Shown here in pieces: positions 37,620-46,715 of a stretch of 64,000 nucleotides of DNA; within the stretch, counting starts at the first letter, position 1; each line of letters begins with the position of its first letter. Origin of the DNA: an uncultured Sphingomonas sp. Its GTDB lineage: Bacteria; Pseudomonadota; Alphaproteobacteria; Sphingomonadales; Sphingomonadaceae. The notes beneath the pieces were generated by a model. That model ran no database searches, was not told the DNA's origin, and saw only the letters and a list, made by a program, of their open reading frames with translations. The translations under genes were made by a program, and so were the position numbers. The stretch is taken from NCBI RefSeq assembly GCF_913774285.1, contig NZ_CAJYHX010000007.1, forward strand, positions 101,824 to 165,823, given 5' to 3'.

Positions 37620-39851
37620 ATGCGCAAATGGATGCTGGGCGTTACCGGGGCGGCGATCGCGATGGGGGTGAGCATGGCTGATGCCGCGGCGCAGGCGCAG
37701 ACCGGCAAGCCTCTGACGCTGGAGCGGATTTTTGCCAGCCCTGCGCTGGACGGCCCGGCGCCGCGCGCGGTGCAGCTGTCGCCGGACGGCAAGTATCTCA
37801 CCCTGCTGCGCAACCGGGACGCGGATCGCGAGCGCTACGACCTCTGGGCGCTCGATACCGCCACTGGCCAGTGGCGCATGCTGGTCGATTCGGAGAAGCT
37901 CGGCTCGGGCGCCGAACTCTCCGAGGCCGAGAAGATGCAGCGCGAGCGCGCCCGCATCGGCGGCACCAAGGGGATCATATCCTATGATTGGGCCCCCGAC
38001 GGACAGTCGATCCTGGTGCCGCTGGAAGGCGAACTGTTCCGTGCGCGGCTGAACGGCACGGTCGACAAGCTGCCTGCGGCTGCCGGGCCCAAGCTCAATG
38101 CGGCGCTCAGCCCGGCAGGCAAGTTCGCCAGCTACCTGCAGGATCAGAACCTGGTCATCATGGACCTGACCAGCGGCAAGGCGACGCGCGTTACCCAGGA
38201 TGGCGCCGGCCCGGTGCATTGGGGCGAGGCCGAGTTTGTCGCGCAGGAAGAAATGGCGCGCAGCGAAGGCTATTGGTGGTCGCCCAATGACAATTATGTC
38301 GCGGTCGAGCGCTTCGACGAGGCGCCGGTCGGCATCGTCACCCGTGCCGCGATCGGTGCCGAGGGCACCAGCATCGTCCAGCAGCGCTATCCCAAGGCCG
38401 GCACCGCCAATGTGCTCGTCGAGCTCTATGTGCTCGATCCCGCGGGGCAGAAGCGGGTGAAGGTCGATCTCGGCGCGGATCCCGACATCTACCTCGCCCG
38501 CGTCGACTGGGCGGCGGACGGCAAAACGCTGTATGTGCAGCGCGAGAACCGCGCGCAGACCCAGCTCGATCTGCTCGCCGTCGATCCCGCTACGGGTGCA
38601 TCGCGCGTGCTGTTCAGCGAGAAGGCGGCACCGAAGAGCTGGATCAACCTCAGCTACGGCCTCAAGCCGCTCGACGACGGCAGCCTGATCTGGTGGTCCG
38701 AGCGGGACGGTCACGGCCATCTTTATCGCTGGCAGGCGGGCACCTTCACCCAACTGACCAAGGGCGGCTGGGAAGTGGCGCCCGACGGCATCAGCGTCGA
38801 CCAGAAGCGCGGCCGGCTCTATTTCCAGGGCAACAAGGACGACCCGCTAGAACGGCATCTCTACTGGGTCGATTATCGCAAGCCCGCCGCCGTCAGCCGG
38901 CTGACCCAGCGCGGCTGGTGGAACGCCGCGAGCATGGACGCCAGCGGCACCCGTGCGATCGTCAGCCGCTCCAGCCCGAACCAGCCGCGCCAGGTCTATC
39001 TCGCCGATGCCGACGGCAAGCGGATCGCCTGGGTGCAGGAAAATGCGGTCGGCGATGCGAGCCACCCCTATCACCCTTATCTGGCTGCGCATCGCGAGCG
39101 GACCTTCGGCACCATCAAGGGGCCTGACGGCACCGAGCTGCACTGGGAGATGATCACCCCGAAGCTGGAGCCCGGCAGGCGCTACCCGGTGTTCTTCCAG
39201 CATTATGGCGGGCCGCATTCGCAGACAGTCAGCCGCGCCTGGGGTGGATCGCTCCAGCAATATCTGGTCCAGCACGGCTATATCTGGTTCCAGATCGACA
39301 ATCGCGGTTCGGCCAATCGCGGCGTCGCGTTCGAAAGCGCGATCTGGCACGCGATGGGCAGCGCGGAAGTCCAGGACCAGCTGGCCGGCGCAGCCTATCT
39401 GAAATCGCTGCCCTTCGTCGATCCGAAGCGGATCGCCACCTACGGCTGGTCCTATGGCGGCTACATGACGCTGAAGATGCTGGAAGCGGCGCCCGGCACC
39501 TTCGCCGCGGGCATTTCCGGTGCGCCGGTGACCAAGTGGGAGCTGTACGACACCCATTATACCGAGCGCTACATGGGCGATCCGCGCCGGGTTCCGGACG
39601 CGTACAAGGCGTCCAGCACGCTGGGGGACGCGGCGAATATCGCCGATCCGCTGCTGATGATCCACGGCATGTCGGACGATAATGTCGTCCTGGAGAACGG
39701 TACGGCAATGTACGCCGCGCTCCAGCAGCACAAGGTGCCGTTCGAGATGATGCTGTATCCGGGGCAGACCCACCGGGTGGGCGGTCCGGGCATCAGCGAG
39801 CATTTATGGACTACAGTTCTGAACTTCCTTGATCGATCGTTGGTCAAGTAA
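37620..39851 (+). CDS. Secreted dipeptidyl peptidase IV-type serine peptidase (S9B)
   Basis: 743 aa from ATG 37620, with GGCGGAG upstream. Signal peptide at residues 1-33 (ending ADAAAQAQT). N-terminal eight-bladed propeller (about 50-480, including EFVAQEEMARSEGYWWSPND, whose Glu pair anchors the substrate amino terminus) and C-terminal alpha/beta hydrolase. Catalytic triad S611 (YGWSYGGYM), D686 (HGMSDDNV) and H718 (GQTHRV). The enzyme removes X-Pro or X-Ala dipeptides from peptides in the periplasm. It is a single gene with a terminator-like hairpin after it. Confidence 0.94.
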   Translation: MRKWMLGVTGAAIAMGVSMADAAAQAQTGKPLTLERIFASPALDGPAPRAVQLSPDGKYLTLLRNRDADRERYDLWALDTATGQWRMLVDSEKLGSGAELSEAEKMQRERARIGGTKGIISYDWAPDGQSILVPLEGELFRARLNGTVDKLPAAAGPKLNAALSPAGKFASYLQDQNLVIMDLTSGKATRVTQDGAGPVHWGEAEFVAQEEMARSEGYWWSPNDNYVAVERFDEAPVGIVTRAAIGAEGTSIVQQRYPKAGTANVLVELYVLDPAGQKRVKVDLGADPDIYLARVDWAADGKTLYVQRENRAQTQLDLLAVDPATGASRVLFSEKAAPKSWINLSYGLKPLDDGSLIWWSERDGHGHLYRWQAGTFTQLTKGGWEVAPDGISVDQKRGRLYFQGNKDDPLERHLYWVDYRKPAAVSRLTQRGWWNAASMDASGTRAIVSRSSPNQPRQVYLADADGKRIAWVQENAVGDASHPYHPYLAAHRERTFGTIKGPDGTELHWEMITPKLEPGRRYPVFFQHYGGPHSQTVSRAWGGSLQQYLVQHGYIWFQIDNRGSANRGVAFESAIWHAMGSAEVQDQLAGAAYLKSLPFVDPKRIATYGWSYGGYMTLKMLEAAPGTFAAGISGAPVTKWELYDTHYTERYMGDPRRVPDAYKASSTLGDAANIADPLLMIHGMSDDNVVLENGTAMYAALQQHKVPFEMMLYPGQTHRVGGPGISEHLWTTVLNFLDRSLVK

Positions 39852-39885
39852 GATCTTAAGAACACACACGGATACGTAGAAGACC

Positions 39886-39924
39886 GGGGGCGTGTCGTAG
39901 CAGTGCGGCACGCCCCCTCTTCTA
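39886..39924 (+). terminator. Terminator-like hairpin after the peptidase gene
   Basis: GGGGGCGTGTCG (39886-39897) pairs with CGGCACGCCCCC (39906-39917) with one G-T pair around an 8-nt loop, followed by TCTTCTATA. T content is moderate. Confidence 0.6.
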
Positions 39925-39980
39925 TAATGCGCAGGTGGGAGATCTGCGCACCTCCGGGCTGCGCCTAGGAGGAACTGAGC

Positions 39981-41840
39981 GTGCAATTCCTGGCCAACCT
40001 CAAAATCCAGTTCAAGATCATGATGATGCTGGGCTTGCTTGGCATCGTGACCTTGGGCGTCGCCTGGTATGGCAGCAGAGTCATGAAGTCGATCGATGCG
40101 GACTATACGCGGCTGACCGACGTCGTGCACCCGGACACGGCGAAACTGATCCGCGTTAATCGACTGACCCAGACGATGATGTACGCCGCGTACAAGACCC
40201 TCGTGTATGAAGGTACGTCGGCGCAGGCCAAGAAGTCAGCGGCTGACGAGGCTGCGGCATACAAGCAGTCCGTCGACTATCTGAACGAAGTCGAGGCGAC
40301 CGAGACGGCAGCGGCCAATCTGGCGCCCATTCGCAGTGCTCTGGAGGAACTCCAGAATGCAGTGGCGCCGGCGATCGAGCAGGGCCTCGCCAACAACGAT
40401 GTCGAAGCGAAGGCGCTGCTGGCCAAGGCCGACGGCGTCGCAACCGCGTTCACGGCGAAGATCAAGGCGTTCAACGATGGCCGCGTCGCCGAGGCGAAGA
40501 AGCAGTCGTCCGCGCTGTCCGCCAGCTCCGATGCTGCTGCGCTGACGCTGCTCGGCGTCGCGCTCACCGCCATCGTCGCAAGCATGGGCCTGGCCATCTT
40601 CGTCACCCGCGCGCAGATCGCCGGCCCGCTCGGCAAGCTGCAGGATACGATGCGCGCATTGGCGGGCGGCCAGAACCATGTCGAGGTGCCCGGCACCCAG
40701 CGCGGCGACGAAGTCGGCACGATGGCCAAGTCGGTGCTCGTCTTCAAGGAAGCCGCGCTGCGCCAGGAAGAGCTGACCGAGGCCAAGAAGCGTGCCGATG
40801 CCGCGCAGCAGATCGTCGTTGAGACGCTTGAGGATAGCCTGGGGAAGCTCGCCGGCGGCGACCTGACCGCGTCCATCGAAACCCGCTTCGACCCCGAATA
40901 TGAAGGGCTGAAGCAGAACTTCAACGCCGCCGTATCGTCGCTGCGCGAACTCATCACTGCGGTGATCGAGAGCGCCGAGACGATCTCGACCGGCTCGGCT
41001 GAAATCGCGCAGGCCAGCGAGGATCTTGCCCGCCGTACCGAAGGCGCCGCTGCCAGCCTCGAGGAAACCTCGGCCGCGGTGCACGAAATGGACCAGCGCA
41101 TCAAGGCGACCGCCGCCGCTTCGACCAAGACCGTCGAGCGCGCCACCGGCGCCATCGGCGTGGTCGACTCGGGCCGCACCGTGGCGGACGAAGCGATGCA
41201 GGCGATGAGCCGCGTTTCGGAAAGCGCCAAGGGCATCGACAACGTCATCGAGGGCCTCGACAAGATCGCCTTCCAGACCCGCGTTCTCGCGATGAACGCG
41301 GCGGTCGAAGCCGGCCGTGCAGGGGAAGCGGGCCGCGGCTTCGCGGTCGTCGCCGACCTGGTCTCGGCACTGGCGATGCGCGCCGAAGAGGAAGCCGGCC
41401 GCGCCCGCGACCAGCTGACCGCGACGCAGACCGACATCAACGCCGCGGTCGACATGGTCCGCCGGGTCGACAGCGCGCTCGGCGCGATCGTCGGCGACGT
41501 CAACGAGGTCCATTCGCTGCTAGAGACCATGGCGCAGGACAATCAGGTCCAGGCCACGGCGGTCACCCAGGTGGCGACGGCGGTCAACAGCATCGACCAG
41601 ACCACCCAGCAGAATGCCGCGATGGTGGAGCAGACTTCGGCCGCCGCGCGCAACCTCAGCTCGGAAGTCAACGCGCTGACCGAGCAGGCGTCGCGCTTCA
41701 ACGCCGGCGATCGCAGCCACCGCAAGCCGGTGCGCTCCAAGGTCCATGCGCTGCCGGTCGCTTCGAATGCGCCGCATGCCACAAGCGTCAGCACCGTGCG
41801 GTCGACCGGCGCCGAAGTGGAGGAATGGGCGAGCTTCTGA
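39981..41840 (+). CDS. Methyl-accepting chemotaxis protein (first of tandem pair)
   Basis: 619 aa from GTG 39981, with AGGAGGAAC upstream. Transmembrane helix 1 at about residues 12-30 (MMMLGLLGIVTLGVAWYG), periplasmic four-helix-bundle sensor to about 185, transmembrane helix 2 about 187-208, HAMP (IAGPLGKLQDTMRALAGG to VFKEAAL), then the long coiled-coil signalling domain. The hairpin tip reads IAFQTRVLAMNAAVEAGRAGEAGRGFAVVADLVSALAMRAEEEA, with changes from the usual FQTNILALNAAVEA and AxEVRxLA. The protein ends EEWASF after a flexible linker, matching the xWxxF CheR-docking tail. No che genes lie nearby. It is a close duplicate of the protein at 42100. Confidence 0.94.
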   Translation: MQFLANLKIQFKIMMMLGLLGIVTLGVAWYGSRVMKSIDADYTRLTDVVHPDTAKLIRVNRLTQTMMYAAYKTLVYEGTSAQAKKSAADEAAAYKQSVDYLNEVEATETAAANLAPIRSALEELQNAVAPAIEQGLANNDVEAKALLAKADGVATAFTAKIKAFNDGRVAEAKKQSSALSASSDAAALTLLGVALTAIVASMGLAIFVTRAQIAGPLGKLQDTMRALAGGQNHVEVPGTQRGDEVGTMAKSVLVFKEAALRQEELTEAKKRADAAQQIVVETLEDSLGKLAGGDLTASIETRFDPEYEGLKQNFNAAVSSLRELITAVIESAETISTGSAEIAQASEDLARRTEGAAASLEETSAAVHEMDQRIKATAAASTKTVERATGAIGVVDSGRTVADEAMQAMSRVSESAKGIDNVIEGLDKIAFQTRVLAMNAAVEAGRAGEAGRGFAVVADLVSALAMRAEEEAGRARDQLTATQTDINAAVDMVRRVDSALGAIVGDVNEVHSLLETMAQDNQVQATAVTQVATAVNSIDQTTQQNAAMVEQTSAAARNLSSEVNALTEQASRFNAGDRSHRKPVRSKVHALPVASNAPHATSVSTVRSTGAEVEEWASF

Positions 41841-41879
41841 TCGCGTCCCGCTGCGCCGATCACCTATGGGCATGCCGGG

Positions 41880-41914
41880 GCCCGCTCGCGTCATCAGGAC
41901 GCGGGCGGGCTCTT
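41880..41914 (+). terminator. Hairpin between the two chemoreceptor genes
   Basis: GCCCGCTCGCGTC (41880-41892) pairs with GACGCGGGCGGGC (41898-41910) with one T-G pair around ATCAG; TCTT follows. The rest of the 259-nt gap is AT-richer towards the second gene and probably holds its promoter. Confidence 0.55.
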
Positions 41915-42099
41915 GGCGTTGGTGCGGATAGCATGGCGAAGCGGTCATGCCGCATGAATCAAAAATGATCTATCTGGCCTTTTCAAACACAAGGCGCAGT
42001 GCCGGAGGCCATCGCCACCGCGGGGGCGGCCGGACCACTATAATTTCCGCGTGAATATCTGGCGCTTCTGACAGGCGCAATGAAGGAATCCGCGCGCAA

Positions 42100-43956
42100 A
42101 TGATCATGAACTTTAAAATACAGTATAAGATAATGATGATGCTGGGCTTGCTCGGCATCGTGACCCTGGGTGTGGCCTGGTATGGCGGCAGCGTCATGCG
42201 CACCATCGACGCGAACTATTCCCAGCTGACCGACGTGAAGATGCCGAACTCGGCCAACCTCATTCGCGTCAACCGGCTGAGCAACGCCATGATGTACAAT
42301 GCGTACAAGACGCTTGTCTATGAGGGCAGCTCGTCCGACGCAAAGAAGGCAGCGGCAGACGAGGTCAGGGCGTACCAGCAGGCGCAGGACTATCTGCGCG
42401 AGGTTATCGCCGCCGAAAAGGAGAGCGCGGCGGATCTCGCACCGATCGACTCCAACATGGATGATCTGCAGAAGTTGCTTGCACCCGCGATCGCGGCGGG
42501 GCTGGCGGATCGCAACGATCCGGCAAAGGCACTGCTCGCGCAGGCGGACGAGCGGGCCGATGCGCTGACCAAGGCAATCAAGGACTATAACGACAAGCGG
42601 GCGGCAGAGGGTAAAATGGCTTCCGCCGCGCTGACCGCCAGCTCCAATGCGGCGGCGCTGACGCTGCTCGGCGTCGCGCTGGCCGCCATCGCGGCGAGCA
42701 TGGGCGCCGCCATCGTCGTCACCCGAGCGCAGATTGCCGGGCCGCTGGGCAAGCTGCAGGAAACGATGCGCGCGCTGGCGGGCGGGCATCATGATGTCGA
42801 CGTGCCGGGCACCGACCGCGGCGACGAGGTGGGCGTCATGGCGAAGTCGGTGCTGGTATTCAAGGAAGCGGCGGTCCGCGAAGCGAAACTCGCCGAAGCC
42901 AAGAAGCGGGCGGATGCCGCGCAGGTGCTGGTCGTCGAGACGCTCGAAGACCGCCTGAACAAGCTCGCCGGCGGCGACCTCACCGCAACCATCGACGTAG
43001 GGTTCGACCCCGAATATGAAAAGCTGAAGCAGAATTTCAACGCGGCCGTGGCCTCGCTGCGCGAACTGATCGCAGCGGTGATCGAAAGCGCGCAGACGAT
43101 CTCGACCGGCTCGGCCGAAATCGCGCAGGCCAGCGAGGATCTTGCCCGTCGCACCGAAGGCGCGGCCGCCAGCCTGGAGGAAACCTCGGCTGCGGTCAGC
43201 CAGATGGACCAGCGCATCAAGGCGACTGCCGAGGCGGCTACGAAGACGGTGGAGCGCGCCAACGGGGCGATCGACGTGGTCGATACCGGCCGCACCGTGG
43301 CGGACGAGGCGATGCAGGCGATGAGCCGCGTCTCGGAAAGCGCCAAGGGTATCGACACCGTGATCGAGGGCCTCGACAAGATCGCCTTCCAGACCCGCGT
43401 TCTCGCGATGAACGCGGCGGTCGAAGCCGGCCGGGCAGGGGAAGCGGGCCGCGGCTTCGCGGTCGTCGCCGACCTGGTCTCGGCGCTGGCGATGCGTGCC
43501 GAAGAGGAGGCGGGCCGCGCCCGCGACCAGCTGACCGCGACGCAGACCGACATCAACGCCGCGGTCGACATGGTCCGCCGTGTGGACAGTGCGCTCGGCG
43601 CGATCGTCGGCGACGTCAACGAAGTGCATTCGCTGCTCGAGACCATGGCCCGGGACAACCAGGTCCAGGCCACGGCGGTCACCCAGGTGGCGACGGCGGT
43701 CAACAGCATCGACCAGACCACCCAGCAGAATGCTGCGATGGTGGAGCAGACTTCGGCTGCCGCCCGCAACCTCAGCTCGGAGGTCAACGCGCTGACCGAG
43801 CAGGCCTCGCGCTTCAACGCCGGCGACCGCAGCCACCGCAAACCCGTCCGTTCCAGGGTTCATGCCCTGCCGGTCGCCTCGAACGCGGCGCACGCGACCA
43901 GCGTGCGCGCGGTGCGCTCGACCGGCGCTAAAGTGGAGGAATGGGCAAGCTTCTGA
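42100..43956 (+). CDS. Methyl-accepting chemotaxis protein (second of tandem pair)
   Basis: 618 aa from ATG 42100 (ATG 42106 is an alternative; AAGGAA lies upstream). Same architecture as the first receptor: helix MMMLGLLGIVTLGVAWYGG, four-helix-bundle sensor, second helix near residue 190-210, HAMP, signalling hairpin and final EEWASF. The signalling half from TISTGSAEIAQASEDLARRTEG to the end is almost identical to the first copy, also at the nucleotide level, while the periplasmic sensor (residues about 35-185) is only moderately similar. The pair thus differs in what it senses and shares the output. A strong terminator follows. Confidence 0.94.
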   Translation: MIMNFKIQYKIMMMLGLLGIVTLGVAWYGGSVMRTIDANYSQLTDVKMPNSANLIRVNRLSNAMMYNAYKTLVYEGSSSDAKKAAADEVRAYQQAQDYLREVIAAEKESAADLAPIDSNMDDLQKLLAPAIAAGLADRNDPAKALLAQADERADALTKAIKDYNDKRAAEGKMASAALTASSNAAALTLLGVALAAIAASMGAAIVVTRAQIAGPLGKLQETMRALAGGHHDVDVPGTDRGDEVGVMAKSVLVFKEAAVREAKLAEAKKRADAAQVLVVETLEDRLNKLAGGDLTATIDVGFDPEYEKLKQNFNAAVASLRELIAAVIESAQTISTGSAEIAQASEDLARRTEGAAASLEETSAAVSQMDQRIKATAEAATKTVERANGAIDVVDTGRTVADEAMQAMSRVSESAKGIDTVIEGLDKIAFQTRVLAMNAAVEAGRAGEAGRGFAVVADLVSALAMRAEEEAGRARDQLTATQTDINAAVDMVRRVDSALGAIVGDVNEVHSLLETMARDNQVQATAVTQVATAVNSIDQTTQQNAAMVEQTSAAARNLSSEVNALTEQASRFNAGDRSHRKPVRSRVHALPVASNAAHATSVRAVRSTGAKVEEWASF

Positions 43957-43975
43957 CCGCCAGCCGTTCAACACT

Positions 43976-44017
43976 GGCCCGCCTTCGTCTCTGGATGAAG
44001 GCGGGCCTTTATTTTTG
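43976..44017 (+). terminator. Rho-independent terminator of the chemoreceptor gene
   Basis: GGCCCGCCTTCGTC (43976-43989) pairs with GATGAAGGCGGGCC (43994-44007) with one G-T pair, loop TCTG, followed by TTTATTTTTGTG. Confidence 0.92.
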
Positions 44018-44132
44018 TGTAGATGTGGGGCGCGGCATGAAATTGCGCAAAAAGGGGATCGCCACGCAAGCATGTTTCTGCTAGCGGAAGACGCGATGCT
44101 TCGAAAACGCGCCAAATCCACGCGAATTACAC

Positions 44133-44153
44133 CGCGCCCGTAATCCGGGCGCG
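44133..44153 (+). other. Hairpin in the 5' region of asd
   Basis: CGCGCCCG (44133-44140) and CGGGCGCG (44146-44153) pair perfectly around TAATC; a smaller GCTGC/GCAGC hairpin follows. They lie 110 nt upstream of asd inside the 247-nt gap after the chemoreceptor terminator. No known riboswitch is recognised and no T tract follows, so this may be a leader structure. Nothing coding is seen in the gap. Confidence 0.35.
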
Positions 44154-44264
44154 ATAGCTGCGCTTTATGCAGCGAAGCAGCGGAATGCTGGTGCATTCCA
44201 CCCTCCATCCCCACTAAAGAGCCTCCACGCCGCAGGTGTCGGCGCGGGCAAGAAAGAGGTACAA

Positions 44265-45290
44265 ATGGGTTACCGTGTCGTCGTCGCAGGCGCCACCGGC
44301 AATGTCGGTCGCGAAATGCTCAACATCCTGGCCGAGCGGGAATTCCCGATCGACGAGCTCGCCGTGCTGGCGTCGTCGCGCTCGACCGGGGACATGGTCG
44401 ACTATGGCGAGACCGGCAAACAGTACAAGGTCCAGAACATCGAGCATTTCGATCCCACGGGCTGGGACATGGCGCTGTTCGCGATCGGCTCGGAAGGCAG
44501 CGCCAAATATGCGCCCAAGTTCGCCGCCGCGGGCTGCACGGTGATCGACAATGCCTCGCTCTACCGGATGGACCCGGACGTGCCGCTGATCGTGCCCGAG
44601 GTGAACCCGGAGGCGATCGACGGCTACAAGGCGCGCAACATCATCGCCAACCCGAACTGCTCGACCGCGCAGATGGTGGTGGCGCTCAAGCCGCTGCACG
44701 ATGCCGCCAAGATCAAGCGCGTGGTGGTCGCGACCTACCAGTCGGTCTCGGGCGCGGGCAAAGCGGGGATGGACGAGCTGTTCAACCAGAGCCGCGCGAT
44801 CTTCGTCGGCGACCAAGTGGAGCCGGCCAAGTTCACCAAGCAGATCGCCTTCAACGTGATCCCGCACATCGACAGCTTCCTCGACGACGGCTCGACCAAG
44901 GAAGAGTGGAAGATGGTCGTGGAGACCAAGAAGATCCTCGATCCCAAGATCAAGGTGACCGCGACCTGCGTGCGCGTGCCGGTGTTCGTCGGCCACTCCG
45001 AGGCGATCAACCTCGAGTTCGAGGACGAACTGTCGGCCGAGGACGCGCAGAAGATCCTGCGCGAGGCACCGGGCATCATGCTGGTCGATAAGCGCGAGAA
45101 TGGCGGGTACGTGACGCCGATCGAGAGCGTAGGCGAGTACGCGACCTATGTCAGCCGAGTCCGCGAGGATTCGACCGTCGAGAACGGTCTGTCGCTGTGG
45201 TGCGTGTCGGACAATCTCCGCAAGGGCGCGGCACTGAACGCGGTGCAGATCGCGGAACTGCTGGGCCGGCGCCACCTGCAGAAGGCGTAA
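44265..45290 (+). CDS. asd: Aspartate-semialdehyde dehydrogenase
   Basis: 341 aa from ATG 44265, with AAAGAGG upstream. It reduces aspartyl phosphate to aspartate semialdehyde with NADPH, the branch point to lysine/diaminopimelate, threonine and methionine. N-terminal Rossmann GATGNVGREML (residues 9-19), catalytic C132 in NPNCSTAQ, and TYQSVSGAGKAGMDEL, VFVGHSEAINLEFE and WCVSDNLRKGAALNAVQIAE. Length is standard. Single gene with its own terminator. Confidence 0.97.
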   Translation: MGYRVVVAGATGNVGREMLNILAEREFPIDELAVLASSRSTGDMVDYGETGKQYKVQNIEHFDPTGWDMALFAIGSEGSAKYAPKFAAAGCTVIDNASLYRMDPDVPLIVPEVNPEAIDGYKARNIIANPNCSTAQMVVALKPLHDAAKIKRVVVATYQSVSGAGKAGMDELFNQSRAIFVGDQVEPAKFTKQIAFNVIPHIDSFLDDGSTKEEWKMVVETKKILDPKIKVTATCVRVPVFVGHSEAINLEFEDELSAEDAQKILREAPGIMLVDKRENGGYVTPIESVGEYATYVSRVREDSTVENGLSLWCVSDNLRKGAALNAVQIAELLGRRHLQKA

Positions 45291-45298
45291 AGGGAGCG

Positions 45299-45325
45299 GG
45301 GCGGCGCCAAGGTGCCGCCCTTTTT
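45299..45325 (+). terminator. Rho-independent terminator of asd
   Basis: GGGCGGC (45299-45305) pairs with GCCGCCC (45314-45320), followed by TTTTT, 8 nt after the asd stop. Confidence 0.88.
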
Positions 45326-45334
45326 CGTCTCAGA

Positions 45335-45471
45335 TCCTCCCCCGGAGGGGGAGGGGGACCACCGCCGCAGGCGGTGGTGGAGGGGTGTCAGCGCTGCTGG
45401 GGTGGTCCACGCCTCCAGCGCTGACACTCCTCCGTCGCGCTACGCGCGCCACCTCCCCTTACAGGGGAGGA
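45335..45471. repeat. Intergenic palindromic element, family shared with 56769-56894
   Basis: 137 bp bounded by TCCTCCCC and GGGGAGGA. Internally GTGTCAGCGCTG (45385-45396) is the inverse of CAGCGCTGACAC (45416-45427). The segment 45429-45458 matches 56851-56880 in about 26 of 30 positions, so the two elements are copies of one family. It fills the gap between asd and dcd and has no reading frame of interest. Confidence 0.75.
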
Positions 45472-45480
45472 TTGTGGGCC

Positions 45481-46035
45481 TCACAGCCGCGGCAGGGTCA
45501 CCCCGCGCTGGCCCATGTACTTGCCCGCACGATCGGCATAGCTCGTCTCGCAGGGCTGCTCGCCCTTGAGGAACAGGAACTGGCAGGCGCCTTCATTGGC
45601 GTAGATCTTGGCCGGGAGCGGCGTGGTGTTGGAGAACTCCAGCGTCACATGGCCCTCCCATTCGGGTTCCAGCGGCGTGACGTTCACGATGATCCCGCAG
45701 CGCGCATAGGTCGACTTGCCGAGGCAGATCACCAGCGTGTCGCGCGGCACCCGGAAATACTCCACCGTCCGGGCGAGGGCGAAGCTGTTCGGCGGGATTA
45801 CGCAGACATCGGTCTTGCGGTCGACGAAGCTGTTCGCGTCGAAATTCTTCGGGTCGACCACCGCGCTGTCGACATTGGTGAAGATCTTGAACTCGTCGGC
45901 GACGCGGGCGTCATAGCCGTAGGAGGAGAGGCCGTAGCTGATGCAGCCTTCGCGGCGCTGGCTCTCGACGAAGGGCTCGATCATGCCGTGGTTGAGCGCC
46001 TGCTCGCGAATCCAGCGGTCGGATAGAATGGACAT
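45481..46035 (-). CDS. dcd: dCTP deaminase
   Basis: 184 aa from ATG 46035 ([22 protein letters not shown]); the frame extends 30 nt upstream without family sequence. The homotrimeric enzyme converts dCTP to dUTP for thymidylate synthesis. Seen are [21 protein letters not shown], the nucleotide-binding [37 protein letters not shown] with the catalytic Glu, and the C-terminal [20 protein letters not shown]. Length is normal. Confidence 0.96.
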   Translation of the reverse strand: MSILSDRWIREQALNHGMIEPFVESQRREGCISYGLSSYGYDARVADEFKIFTNVDSAVVDPKNFDANSFVDRKTDVCVIPPNSFALARTVEYFRVPRDTLVICLGKSTYARCGIIVNVTPLEPEWEGHVTLEFSNTTPLPAKIYANEGACQFLFLKGEQPCETSYADRAGKYMGQRGVTLPRL

Positions 46036-46130
46036 GGGCGCGGGTAGTGCGGGGCGGGGCGGCACTCGTCAAGCGGACCGCCCCGCAATCGCATCCTCCT
46101 CCCCGCGGCGGCAGGGAGGAGGTGGGTCGA

Positions 46131-46613
46131 TCAGAGCTTGCTCAGCACATAGTCCGCCGAGCTGACCTCGAACGCGCCGGGCGCCTCGACGAACAGCTGC
46201 TCGACGACGCCGTCGTTGACGATCATCGCGAAGCGCTGGCCGCGCTTGCCCAGGCCGAAGCCGGTGCCGTCCAGCGTCAGGCCCAGCGCCTCGGCGAAGG
46301 CACCGTTGCCGTCGGCGAGCATCGTCACCTTGTCGGCCACGCCGTTTGCCTCGCCCCAGGCCTTCATCACGAAGAAGTCGTTGACTGCGGTGCAGGCGAT
46401 CTCGTCGACGCCCTTGGCCTTGATTGCGTCTGCCTTCTCGACGAAGCCCGGCAGGTGCTTGGCCGAGCAGGTGGGGGTGAAGGCGCCGGGCACCGAGAAC
46501 AGCGCGACCTTGCGGCCGGCGAAATAGGCGGGGGCCTGGACCTGGTCCGGACCCTCGGCGGTGACCTTGACGAGCGTGGCGTCGGGGATGCGATCGCCGG
46601 TCTGGATCGTCAT
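46131..46613 (-). CDS. Prx5-type peroxiredoxin
   Basis: 160 aa from ATG 46613, preceded by AAGGAGAG. The thiol peroxidase reduces hydrogen peroxide and alkyl peroxides. Peroxidatic C49 is in SVPGAFTPTCSAKHLPGF; a further Cys is in DEIACTAVNDFFVMKAWGE. DGTGFGLGKRGQRFAMIVNDGVVEQLFVE completes the atypical 2-Cys Prx5/AhpE-like pattern. The frame is open far upstream across ahcY as a shadow of that gene, but the Shine-Dalgarno and family N-terminus (MTIQTGDRIPDATL) define the start. Probably cytoplasmic. Confidence 0.95.
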   Translation of the reverse strand: MTIQTGDRIPDATLVKVTAEGPDQVQAPAYFAGRKVALFSVPGAFTPTCSAKHLPGFVEKADAIKAKGVDEIACTAVNDFFVMKAWGEANGVADKVTMLADGNGAFAEALGLTLDGTGFGLGKRGQRFAMIVNDGVVEQLFVEAPGAFEVSSADYVLSKL

Positions 46614-46715
46614 GCTGCTCTCTCCTTGTACGAATCCTGCGGCCGCACGGCCGCCCCGCCTCCATCGCATCCCGCGCAACAAATTCAAGCGTGGCCCGTA
46701 GGGAGGGCGAACGAT

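Noticed and set aside
44030..44264. Lysine or SAM riboswitch before asd
   Set aside because: Only a simple GC hairpin and a small second hairpin are seen; the conserved cores of those riboswitches are missing.
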